A stretch of DNA of 16,793 nucleotides from Ktedonobacteraceae bacterium (GCA_014896635.1 JADBKA010000101.1:1-16793), one strand, 5' to 3'. Numbered from the stretch's first letter, positions 7,224-13,279 are shown. The notes: generated from the letters alone by a model not told the origin. Numbers and translations are program-made.

Positions 7224-7606
7224 GGGTCCTTTCTGGTCTGGTTAAAACCATCTGGAGATTGTTACAAGTGGCGTAGATGGTAAGATCGCTTCTGTGGCCC
7301 CCACCGGGCATTTTGCACCTGCTGTGATATTCCCCTGCGTTTAGATGAACAAGGGGCGCCAGCATCTTACCGGCCCCGCTCCGGCGGAGCGGATCTCAAA
7401 CGTCTATCAAGAATTTGTACAAGGTGCTTTCGGAGAAGCATCTTCGTAGAAAACAATAAGAGGCGCGTTCGCCGCCAGGATAGTTTGTCGTGGATAGACG
7501 CGCCATCAGTAGTATATCATATCGGGCTGCTGGCGGCGAATGAGCCAGAGCAAAAATCGTTGCAAGGCAGAACCGGGCGAGTGTCCCGGCATTATGCGAT
7601 GATACA
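7224..7606. other. Non-coding gap with GC hairpins
   Basis: No convincing gene lies here. Visible structure includes a perfect seven-pair hairpin CCGCTCC/GGAGCGG with a GGC loop (7376-7392). An interleaved pair of inverted repeats (7462-7540) is listed separately. A five-pair CCGGG/CCCGG stem (7573-7589) lies just past the lipoprotein stop and may act as a weak terminator for it. The short plus-strand open frame at 7485 overlaps these structures, has no ribosome binding site and is not called. Confidence 0.5.
7462..7540. other. Interleaved inverted repeats with pseudoknot topology
   Basis: GGCGCGT (7462-7468) can pair with ACGCGCC (7498-7504), and TTCGCCGCCAG (7468-7478) can pair with CTGGCGGCGAA (7530-7540). 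Both stems are perfect. The order is a-b-a'-b', which gives an H-type pseudoknot or two mutually exclusive hairpins, on either strand. It lies past the 3' end of the lipoprotein gene and before the Arg-rich gene. Confidence 0.5.
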
Positions 7607-8587
7607 TTATGTCGCGGGCGTTGAAGTGACAGGGGGAAGAGGTCCTTCGTGCAGTGGAATATCTTTGTAGGCGCTCTGGGCGCTGCCGAGCATTGCCAGT
7701 TTTTTCGTCACCAGTTCATCGGGCAGCAGCGGGCGTAGCGTGATTTCATAGTAATTGCCCTGTTCGATGAATACGCCGGAGAGTTGATTGTTCAAGAATG
7801 GTTTCAGTCTTTGTAACTGGGCATCATTGAGCAGCACGGCTTGATTGGGGACGGTGTATTTGAGGCAGCCTGATTCCTGGTTCGGACTGGTATCGTCAGG
7901 TGGGAGAGCACCACATTCGTATGCAGTGACCTGGTCCAGGGTAAAATCGTAGAGAGGCCAGTAATAAGGCGGAGTAGCGTGGACGGGGTTAAAGATCTGC
8001 CGGGCCAGCAAGGCGTAGCGAGTGCCATGATAGGGCTGTACCGGCCCTTTGAGCGATTCTGTGATGGCAGTGAGGGCCTTACCCAGGCGCTGGTATTCGT
8101 CCATGTCCTGCGCGCTGGCTGACTGAGCGACAAAAGCGCCATAGAGGAACTCGCTATGCTTGCCGTTGAGATAGAGTTCCAGAAAGGCGGCATTCTGGTC
8201 CGGGATGTCCGAAAATTGCTGGCGCTTGAGATGAAGCAAACCATAGGTATCAACCAGCGTATTGAGGAGTTGTTGAAGCGCATCGGTTGTCAGCTTACCC
8301 TGGCGATTCAGGCCCAGGATGTAGGTGCCATCGCCGTAGATGCTGACCTGTGGTCCCAGGCTCAATGAGCCGTAGAGGCCGCCGCCATAGAATGTGCGGA
8401 TCAGGACGTCATGGGAGTCGGTGCTGTATGTGATCGGTTCGTTCTTCGGACCATTGATTGTGCTGTTTTGCGAACCGGCCTGCGACTGGTTCTCTGCTGG
8501 AATACTTCCGGTGCAGGCTGTAAGCAGCAAGAGGACACAGAGCAGAGAAAGATAACTATATCGGCTGCTTCTGGGTAGGAATGGCAT
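7607..8587 (-). CDS. Lipoprotein of unknown function
   Basis: The product is 326 residues when started at the ATG at 8587. It has a classic lipoprotein signal: Arg-containing n-region, hydrophobic run YLSLLCVLLLL, and lipobox LTAC with C25 as the lipidated residue. It should therefore sit on the outer face of the cell membrane. The rest has no motif I recognise. A Ser/Gln/Asn linker (about 26-50) is followed by a mixed domain with SHDVLIRTFYGGGLYGSL, YGDGTYILG and a later LRPLLPDELV segment. A longer in-frame ORF reaches 8725, but that extension reads through the repeat at 8624-8745. GGGAGAG just before 8587 supports the shorter start. It lies downstream of the agmatinase-family gene, separated by the repeat element. 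Confidence 0.8.
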   Translation of the reverse strand: MPFLPRSSRYSYLSLLCVLLLLTACTGSIPAENQSQAGSQNSTINGPKNEPITYSTDSHDVLIRTFYGGGLYGSLSLGPQVSIYGDGTYILGLNRQGKLTTDALQQLLNTLVDTYGLLHLKRQQFSDIPDQNAAFLELYLNGKHSEFLYGAFVAQSASAQDMDEYQRLGKALTAITESLKGPVQPYHGTRYALLARQIFNPVHATPPYYWPLYDFTLDQVTAYECGALPPDDTSPNQESGCLKYTVPNQAVLLNDAQLQRLKPFLNNQLSGVFIEQGNYYEITLRPLLPDELVTKKLAMLGSAQSAYKDIPLHEGPLPPVTSTPAT

Positions 8588-8623
8588 TGCTCTCTCCCGG
8601 TGGCACGCGGTATTTGTCTTGTC

Positions 8624-8745
8624 TAAGGAGGTGGACAGAACGAATGAGAAGCGGGGTCCAGGGGCGGCAGCCCCTGACGGGGCATGGGGTGTCCCCATTT
8701 CCCCCTTCTTCTCAATTCTAATCAATTCTAAGGTCCACCTACTTA
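8624..8745 (-). mobile_element. MITE-like element carrying family A repeat copy 2
   Basis: The ends are inverted repeats: TAAGGAGGTGGAC (8624-8636) and GTCCACCTACTTA (8733-8745), matching at 12 of 13 positions. Both ends finish in TA, as expected for an IS630/Tc1-type target duplication. Inside, on the minus strand, are the family A blocks GGGGACACCCC and CCCCTGGACCCC (8645-8712), and hairpin CAGGGGC/GCCCCTG (8659-8676). A perfect tandem ten-base repeat TCAATTCTAA sits at 8712-8731. It has no coding capacity. Classification as a MITE is inferred from structure. Confidence 0.5.
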
Positions 8746-8758
8746 AAGGGCATGATAA

Positions 8759-9634
8759 TTAGAGAACGTGGTAAAAACGATAGCCGATCAATTTATAGAC
8801 CAGCCTGGCGGCCAGAAAATCGGCGCGGGTCTGGCCTGGCAAGGGACACAGTTCGACGACATCCAGGCCGACGACGGTAGTGCGGTGACAGATTTCGCGG
8901 AAGAGATCGAGCACCTGGTACCAGGACAGTCCGCCCGGTTCGGGGGTGCCGACGGCTGGCATCTCGGCGGGGTCGAGAGCATCGAGGTCGATGGTCACGT
9001 AGGTATGTCTGCCGAGGCGCTCCCAGGGAATGACGGCGGTTCCTTTTGCCATCTGGTAAGCCCAGACGATTGCCACGTCGGGCCGCGTCCGCATAAATGT
9101 GGCCTCTTCCGGGCTGAAGCTGCGGACACCGATTTCCAGCAGCGGGATGCCCATGTCAACGACGCGGCGCTCAACGCAGGCATGAGAGAGTCGTGTCCCC
9201 TCAAATTCGGTGCGCAAATCGCCATGAGCGTCGATGTGGACAACTGTCAGGTCGGGATACGCTTCACGGACAGCAGCGATGGCAGGTGCAGAGAGCGAGT
9301 GCTCGCCGCCGAGCGTGAGGGGGAATTGCCCACGTTTGAGCACTTCACGGACGGCTTCGCCCGTCGCTGAGAGAGCTGAGGCATGATCCATGCCGCTGTA
9401 ATCCAGAGGGGAACGTGTATGGACGCCGACTTCAATTGGACAACGGTCCAGTTCTTCGTCGTAAAGTTCCATCTGGCTCGATGCGTTGAGAATGGCCTGT
9501 GGGCCGTGCCGGGTCCCTTTGAGATAGCACACACTATACTCCAGGGGCGCGGGGATGATGGTCACGCGAGCCGTAGCGGGATCGCAGTAAGGGGCGTCAG
9601 GCGCCCCGAATTGTGTGATGAGCTGGTCATCCAT
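8759..9634 (-). CDS. speB: Agmatinase / ureohydrolase family enzyme
   Basis: The family hydrolyses guanidino compounds using two Mn ions; agmatinase turns agmatine into putrescine and urea in the cytoplasm. The 291 residues fit the family. Metal ligands are visible: H112 in GGEHS (109-113), the D135/H137/D139 set in DAHGD (135-139), and D216/D218 in IDLDALDPAEMPAVGTPEPG. The PEPGGLSW segment and the E in GLDVVELCP are also conserved. Arginase or formiminoglutamase specificity cannot be excluded; the PAVGTPEPGG form favours agmatinase. No good ribosome binding site is next to the ATG at 9634. A candidate promoter lies about 90 bases upstream. It may be expressed together with yjbQ upstream. 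Confidence 0.88.
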   Translation of the reverse strand: MDDQLITQFGAPDAPYCDPATARVTIIPAPLEYSVCYLKGTRHGPQAILNASSQMELYDEELDRCPIEVGVHTRSPLDYSGMDHASALSATGEAVREVLKRGQFPLTLGGEHSLSAPAIAAVREAYPDLTVVHIDAHGDLRTEFEGTRLSHACVERRVVDMGIPLLEIGVRSFSPEEATFMRTRPDVAIVWAYQMAKGTAVIPWERLGRHTYVTIDLDALDPAEMPAVGTPEPGGLSWYQVLDLFREICHRTTVVGLDVVELCPLPGQTRADFLAARLVYKLIGYRFYHVL

Positions 9635-9724
9635 AGCCGCTGGTATTCTCTTTCCTCTTTCCGCACAGAATTTCCCGGACCGTAGTCATACGGGCAGCAC
9701 GAAAATGCGTATGGTCTCGCAGTT

Positions 9725-9753
9725 ATTGTATAGCAAACCGGCCTGCGGGTCCA
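9725..9753 (-). promoter_or_regulatory. Candidate promoter for the agmatinase-family gene
   Basis: On the minus strand TGGACC (9748-9753) is followed after exactly 17 bases by TACAAT (9725-9730). They match the sigma-70 boxes at 4 of 6 and 5 of 6 positions. Initiation near 9718 would give a leader of about 84 bases to the ATG at 9634. Confidence 0.4.
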
Positions 9754-9810
9754 GGATCGGGCCGGCTTTTACGCAAAAAGGCTGGTACCCCTCTGTGGGT
9801 GAACCTCCTT

Positions 9811-9834
9811 TTAGTCCTCGGATTAGTCCTCGGA
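9811..9834 (-). repeat. Perfect 12-base tandem repeat duplicating a stop codon
   Basis: TTAGTCCTCGGA occurs twice back to back. On the minus strand it encodes Ser-Glu-Asp-stop, then Ser-Glu-Asp-stop again in frame, so the yjbQ end has been duplicated. An AAAGGAGG follows it on the minus strand with no start codon at normal distance. Confidence 0.8.
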
Positions 9835-10224
9835 TGGTATGCAGGCGAGATGCACAGTGCGCTGGCGTGGCCCATACAGTTCGACCAGGATAATACGCTG
9901 CCATGTTCCGAGTAGCAGTTGATGGTTCCTGTAGGGGAGGGCTACCGAAGGCCCAATAATTGAGGAGAGCAGGTGGTCAGGCGCATGTGATGGGTCGTGT
10001 GGATGGCGATAGGAGATTTCTGGCAGCAGGTGCCGTAGTGCATCCAGGAGATCCTGGTCGGTGCCGGGGTCCAGATCTGCCGTTGTCAGCGCGCAGGTGG
10101 TATGCGCGACAGTTGCTATACAGATGCCAGTGCTCGCTTTTACCTGTCGTACATAGGCTTCTACCGTACCGGTGATATCAACAACCTGGTCTTTTCTGCG
10201 TGTTGGAACGGTGATAGTTTTCAT
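9823..10224 (-). CDS. yjbQ: YjbQ/UPF0047 family protein
   Basis: The 133-residue protein matches the YjbQ family in length and order. HTTCALTTADLDPG (41-54) is the metal/substrate loop, HAPDHLLSSIIGPSVALP (80-97) is the central His segment, and LGTWQRIILVELYGPRQRTV (105-124) is the family signature. Members have been reported to have weak thiamine-phosphate synthase activity and are annotated as secondary thiamine-phosphate synthases; the true role is uncertain. The usual INEN next to the HTT loop reads TTAD here, so the active-site acid pattern differs from the E. coli type. There is no ribosome binding site. A family B repeat begins about 12 bases before the ATG. Next downstream is the agmatinase-family gene. 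Confidence 0.85.
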   Translation of the reverse strand: MKTITVPTRRKDQVVDITGTVEAYVRQVKASTGICIATVAHTTCALTTADLDPGTDQDLLDALRHLLPEISYRHPHDPSHAPDHLLSSIIGPSVALPYRNHQLLLGTWQRIILVELYGPRQRTVHLACIPSED

Positions 10225-10235
10225 GTATGCCGCGA

Positions 10236-10253
10236 GGGTCGCCCCTACTATAT
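10236..10253 (+). repeat. Family B repeat, short copy at the yjbQ start
   Basis: AGGGTCGCCCCTACTATA matches the core of the copies at 16721-16756 and, inverted, 10377-10428. Read on the minus strand it gives TATAGT about 24 bases upstream of the yjbQ ATG, which resembles a -10 box. No -35 box is visible at the right distance. Confidence 0.65.
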
Positions 10254-10376
10254 CCGATTCCGCCGGATGCTGGTTGGCGTCCCCACCCCAGATCGGCGCG
10301 TCTTGCAGGCGTCCCGATCATGCCCACCGACACCACACGACGCCGGTGAGTGGTCCCGGCACGCTTGAGAGGCCAC

Positions 10377-10428
10377 CGTCTATAGTAGGGGTGGCGCCTG
10401 GTGGCGCGGACCCTTGCGGTCGCCCTGG
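10377..10428 (-). repeat. Family B repeat, long copy abutting the CRISPR array
   Basis: The plus strand begins CGTCTATAGTAGGGG and ends CCCTTGCGGTCGCCCT, which is the reverse complement of the ends of the 16721-16756 copy. The centre carries an extra segment with hairpin GCGCC-TGGT-GGCGC. It stops three bases before the first, degenerate CRISPR repeat. Confidence 0.65.
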
Positions 10429-10431
10429 GAG

Positions 10432-10613
10432 ACCTCAATCCCAGACGGGCGAGAGCGGTCATTCCGACAGAGGATTCTCTATGGTATCATGATCCCTGAG
10501 AGAGTTTCAATCCCAGACGGGCGAGAGCGGTCATTCCGACCACCTCGAAGACGGTCGCGAAGAGCGTGCCGTAGAGGTTTCAATCCCAGACGGGCGAGAG
10601 CGGTCATTCCGAC
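10432..10613 (-). CRISPR. Three-repeat CRISPR array (two spacers), no cas genes in window
   Basis: The repeats are 37 bases long, at 10432-10468, 10504-10540 and 10577-10613. Copies 2 and 3 are identical; copy 1 differs at its first three bases. Spacers are 35 bases (10469-10503) and 36 bases (10541-10576). Read on the minus strand the repeat ends ...CTGGGATTGAAAC, the usual 3' handle of type I and type III arrays, and the degenerate copy is then the trailing one. Both facts and the promoter at 10626-10654 agree on minus-strand transcription. Spacer 2 is open in all codons in one frame (LYGTLFATVFEV), as expected for a target inside a gene. The array needs Cas proteins encoded elsewhere. Confidence 0.92.
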
Positions 10614-10625
10614 TGCCACACCTCT

Positions 10626-10654
10626 AGTATAGCATGAGAGGCCGATCCGGTCAA
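10626..10654 (-). promoter_or_regulatory. CRISPR array promoter
   Basis: On the minus strand TTGACC (10649-10654) is followed after exactly 17 bases by TATACT (10626-10631), each matching the sigma-70 boxes at 5 of 6 positions. Transcription would start near 10619, only a few bases before the first repeat at 10613. This is the strongest promoter seen in the window. Confidence 0.7.
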
Positions 10655-10657
10655 GCG

Positions 10658-10795
10658 TTTCCGAGAGGCTCCTTTTTCAGGCCGCTTTTTCGTGGTTTCA
10701 TGCGGACAGCCCCTTTCCTGATTGGCCCTGCCACAGCCTGGGGAGCCTTCCGAGAGGCTACGCTCAAGAACGTCATCACACCCACCTCTCGGAAA
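10658..10795. repeat. Three TTCCGAGAGG boxes next to the CRISPR promoter
   Basis: TTTCCGAGAGGCT occurs at 10658-10670, three bases beyond the promoter -35 box. TTCCGAGAGGCT occurs again at 10748-10759, and the inverse CCTCTCGGAAA at 10785-10795. The last two can form a ten-pair stem with a 27-base loop. They may be leader remnants, protein sites or part of a small repeat. Confidence 0.55.
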
Positions 10796-10859
10796 AATCT
10801 CCCCCGGTCTCTCTTCTTGCAACTGCTCCATCCTACCACATGTATGCGCGCAATTGATA

Positions 10860-10895
10860 CCCCTCTCCCCCACATATCCCCCTACCCCTATCCCC
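10860..10895 (-). other. G-quadruplex motif on the minus strand
   Basis: Five runs of four or five C on the plus strand (10860-10863, 10867-10871, 10878-10882, 10885-10888, 10892-10895) are separated by only 2 to 6 bases. The minus strand therefore carries GGGG-type runs able to form a four-tetrad quadruplex. It lies between the methyltransferase stop and the CRISPR promoter. The rest of 10900-11030 shows no gene. Confidence 0.6.
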
Positions 10896-11037
10896 ACAAG
10901 CCACCCGGCGCGGGCAGGGTCGGGGGAACCTCACCGTTGTCAGAACACTCGTCATAAATGCCGTGCCTACACGAGTTTTGGGGGGATTCATGGTCTCGCC
11001 TGCACAGATCATCCTCTCATGTTATATTAGGATTGGG

Positions 11038-11991
11038 CTATTGAAAACTGCCAGTCCGGGGATTGAAACTGCCCACCTGGGATTGAAACAGATGAAATGG
11101 CTGCTCGGTCCGGCAGGCGTTCAATTCGGCGGGCAGCGCGTTCAGCGTTTCGTTAAAGCGTTTCTCCGAGATCCCCAGTCCCCGGCAGTATGGCTCTCGA
11201 CACCCGCCAAAAGCCGCTTGCAGGTTGGTCGCTAATAAATCTCCCAGTCGCCCTCCCCACGAGCCGACCGCCGCGTAAATCGTGCGCTGCTGCACTTCGC
11301 TCACTCCACAATTCTTCAAGAGCTGGTCCAGCCGCGCCCCTATCGAAATGTCTATTCCTCGCTGCATCGCTACCTCGCGCCCCCACTGCACAAACCGCTG
11401 CATGTGCGGCCCGGCATTCAGGTAGTTGTCACCAGCCTCTACCAGTTCGATGTACCCCCCTGGCCGCGTGACCCGCACCAGTTCGCTCAAGACGTACGGC
11501 CAGCGATCCGCCGGGATGGCCGCGACCATCAGCCGCTGATGCATGTAATCAAAACATTTCGCGGCAGGTGGCAGACCGTTCAACAGGTTGCCACGCACAA
11601 ACAGAAAATTCTTCTCGTCGCCCGTCTGCAACATCGGCGGCGGCTCCTCTATGTCATAGCCCATGAAACGCGCCTGCGGGAAGATCCGCGCCATGTCCTG
11701 TATCCAGCGCCCGGTGCCACAGCCAACGTCAAGGATGTCCCGCACATCCTTGCCCACCGGCGCGATGTAATGCGTTCCTAACAGGGCATGCAGAAAATGA
11801 TGCTGGAAATCAAGCCGGTTGGCCTCTAACAGGTCCTTTGGCAAGAGGTACGGCACCGTTGCCAGGTGACGACGCCCACCAGCTATGTACGCCTCTGGAT
11901 ACCGGGGCGGCACCTGTCCCGATGCCTGCCCGACCGGTTGATAGATCCGCCTGCGCTTCTTGCGCTGCACCAGCAATGCAAACAGATTCAT
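11038..11991 (-). CDS. Class I SAM-dependent methyltransferase
   Basis: The product is 317 residues from the ATG at 11991. An in-frame ATG at 12027 is possible, but AAGGAGAGG lies just before 11991. In 317-residue numbering the SAM motif I is ILDVGCGTGRW (86-96), the acidic residue after strand 2 is D113 (GYDIEEPP), and motif IV/V regions are FDYMHQRLMVAAI and RVTRPGGYIELVEAG. It begins with a basic segment (QRKKRRR). The fold is clear but the substrate is not; it could act on a small molecule or lipid. The last 16 residues (FQSQVGSFNPRTGSFQ) are encoded by CRISPR-repeat-like DNA, so the natural C-terminus may have been replaced. It stands alone between repeat-rich gaps. Confidence 0.88.
   Translation of the reverse strand: MNLFALLVQRKKRRRIYQPVGQASGQVPPRYPEAYIAGGRRHLATVPYLLPKDLLEANRLDFQHHFLHALLGTHYIAPVGKDVRDILDVGCGTGRWIQDMARIFPQARFMGYDIEEPPPMLQTGDEKNFLFVRGNLLNGLPPAAKCFDYMHQRLMVAAIPADRWPYVLSELVRVTRPGGYIELVEAGDNYLNAGPHMQRFVQWGREVAMQRGIDISIGARLDQLLKNCGVSEVQQRTIYAAVGSWGGRLGDLLATNLQAAFGGCREPYCRGLGISEKRFNETLNALPAELNACRTEQPFHLFQSQVGSFNPRTGSFQ
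11040..11089 (+). repeat. CRISPR-repeat-like tandem blocks inside the methyltransferase end
   Basis: ATTGAAAAC (11040-11048), GGGATTGAAAC (11059-11069) and GGGATTGAAAC (11079-11089) recur every 20 to 22 bases. The third, with its flank (11071-11089), matches the last 19 bases of the nearby CRISPR repeat at 17 positions. They read on the strand opposite to the array's transcript and have no spacer-length gaps. Confidence 0.65.
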
Positions 11992-12026
11992 GTAAATCCT
12001 CTCCTTCGATATATCCCCAATGGTCA

Positions 12027-12045
12027 ATAGTAGGCCGGGGCGACC
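12027..12045 (-). repeat. Degenerate family B fragment
   Basis: ATAGTAGGCCGGGGCGACC resembles the TATAGTAGGGGCGACC end of family B with a three-base insertion. It lies directly upstream of the methyltransferase start. Confidence 0.35.
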
Positions 12046-12103
12046 GCCAGAGGTGCAGCCCCTTTAAGCGTTAACTTGAGGGGGTATTCCCTCTCTCTCA
12101 AAA

Positions 12104-12184
12104 GAGAAAAACAGGAAAAAAGAATTTTTCGGGGGACACCCCCCAGGCCCCCGCCAGGGGGGCAAAGCTCCCTGGACCCCCCTT
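12104..12184 (+). repeat. Family A hairpin repeat, copy 3
   Basis: It begins GAGAAAAACAGGAAAAA, continues ATTTTTCGGGGGACACC, and ends with CCAGGGGGGC-AAA-GCTCCCTGG (12154-12175) followed by ACCCCCCTT. These blocks repeat copy 1 (1391-1514) almost base for base, but the two middle hairpins of copy 1 are missing. Confidence 0.8.
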
Positions 12185-12466
12185 GAAATGGCCCGTCCCT
12201 GGACTCCTGCTTTTCGGTTCAGTTACCACCTGTGGGGGCGTTCCTTGCGTATGCCCGATGCCAGGCTCAACCATCCCCGGCCCCTTGCGCTGCCCGGTAC
12301 GCCCCTACAGACACGATTGGCAGGATTGGGCGCTTGAGGGGATAGCTGGCTGGCCCCGCTCGCCGCGTCGCACTCCCACGATCAGGACCATCCCCCCATA
12401 TCCTGCCTTCCCCTTACGCCTGCTCCGGCGTAAAGCCCGTGCCGATATTGAGTATAGCACAACAAG
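12185..12466. other. GC-rich non-coding stretch
   Basis: No gene is supported. A 96-codon open frame starts inside the family A repeat and lacks a ribosome binding site. CGCCCCTACAGACACG (12299-12314) is a possible decayed family B end. Confidence 0.45.
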
Positions 12467-12521
12467 CCGATAATTTCAATAAATTATCGGATATATTCCG
12501 AATATTCATTACAAAATTCGG
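12467..12521. promoter_or_regulatory. AT-rich palindromes upstream of the helix-turn-helix gene (candidate operator)
   Basis: A perfect ten-base inverted repeat CCGATAATTT/AAATTATCGG with a CAAT loop (12467-12490) is followed by CCGAAT/ATTCGG (12498-12521, 12-base loop). The centre CGGATATATTCCG is also near-palindromic. The stretch is much more AT-rich than its flanks. The position 50-100 bases before a DNA-binding protein gene suggests an autoregulatory operator. Confidence 0.5.
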
Positions 12522-12572
12522 TGTGAATCCTAGATTTTTACAGGGAAATATCTTCGCCATTAAACTAGATGT

Positions 12573-13142
12573 ATGTCAGAAGAAGAAGAAGAGGAAGAAG
12601 AAGAACTGGCAATTCCCGGTCATGTATCAATAAATAGAGCTGCTAACATGGTCGGTGTCTCACGTGATCGCATAGAGCAGATTCTCAAAGAAGAGCCAGA
12701 GCGGCTACCTCATAAGAGGGTCGGCGGCAGGATAATGATACAGCGAAGCGCGGTTGAGAACTATCAGCGCGGTATACGGAAGCCCGTTGGCCGTACTCGC
12801 GTGAAGCCGCCTGACTGGCGCGTCTATCGCGGCGGCGGCAAGGTCTCAGGCACCGAGATTCAGGTGCGCATGCGCCCAGGGAAACGTAAAGAGCTGCTCA
12901 CGCGGCTGCAAAACATGCTCAAGCAACAGGAGCACACGTTGACCGGCAGTATTACCCGCTATATATTTGAGGATCGCGCCGATCCCGACCTCGTCACAAT
13001 CTGGCTGGCCTGGAAGAATACCGAGATGCCCGAAGAGGAGCAGCACGAGCAGGAGCTTGAAGCTTTCAAGGACGGGCTGGACGATGTGCTCGACTGGTCT
13101 ACGGCGGTGATCAGAGAGAAGGATGGCATTATTTACACCTGA
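12573..13142 (+). CDS. Helix-turn-helix protein with ABM-like C-terminal domain
   Basis: The 189-residue product opens with nine Glu residues (3-11, a GAA/GAG tract). Residues about 17-67 (VSINRAANMVGVSRDRIEQIL...GGRIMIQRSAVENYQRG) fit an excisionase/MerR-like helix-turn-helix that reads DNA. Residues about 92-185 (EIQVRMRPGKRKELLTRLQNML...GSITRYIFEDRADPDLVTIWLAWKNTE) resemble an antibiotic-biosynthesis monooxygenase (ABM) alpha-beta barrel, which often dimerises and may bind a small ligand. A ligand-sensing regulator is the simplest reading. No Shine-Dalgarno lies before the ATG at 12573; translation could be leaderless or start elsewhere. Palindromes upstream could be its own operator. The kinase gene follows after 137 bases. 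Confidence 0.75.
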   Translation: MSEEEEEEEEELAIPGHVSINRAANMVGVSRDRIEQILKEEPERLPHKRVGGRIMIQRSAVENYQRGIRKPVGRTRVKPPDWRVYRGGGKVSGTEIQVRMRPGKRKELLTRLQNMLKQQEHTLTGSITRYIFEDRADPDLVTIWLAWKNTEMPEEEQHEQELEAFKDGLDDVLDWSTAVIREKDGIIYT

Positions 13143-13279
13143 TCGGGTTGTGGGAAGGGGCCGGGGGCAGAATATGCCGAATTTGTGGATGTTTCGTTTT
13201 CTCGGCCTTGAGGGGGGGCAATACCCATCACAAAGACGAGAATTTGTAATAGCGTCACTGCACAACCAGGGAAGGAGTT

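Noticed and set aside
8588..8725. N-terminal extension of the lipoprotein ORF
   Set aside because: It reads through the inverted-repeat element at 8624-8745, and would put the signal peptide 46 residues inside the protein. GGGAGAG before the ATG at 8587 supports the shorter start.
9686..9904. 72-codon minus-strand open frame overlapping yjbQ
   Set aside because: It overlaps the conserved yjbQ end in another frame and shows no family pattern.
11040..11089. A second functional CRISPR array
   Set aside because: The repeat-like blocks are 20-22 bases apart, leaving no room for spacers, and they are part of an intact coding frame. Reported as remnant-like sequence only.
12183..12473. 96-codon plus-strand open frame
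   Set aside because: It starts inside the family A repeat, has no ribosome binding site and shows no protein-like pattern; probably a chance frame in GC-rich DNA.
12579..12605. GAA/GAG tract as a phase-variable switch
   Set aside because: A three-base unit changes length without shifting frame, and the tract is impure; an on/off switch is not supported.
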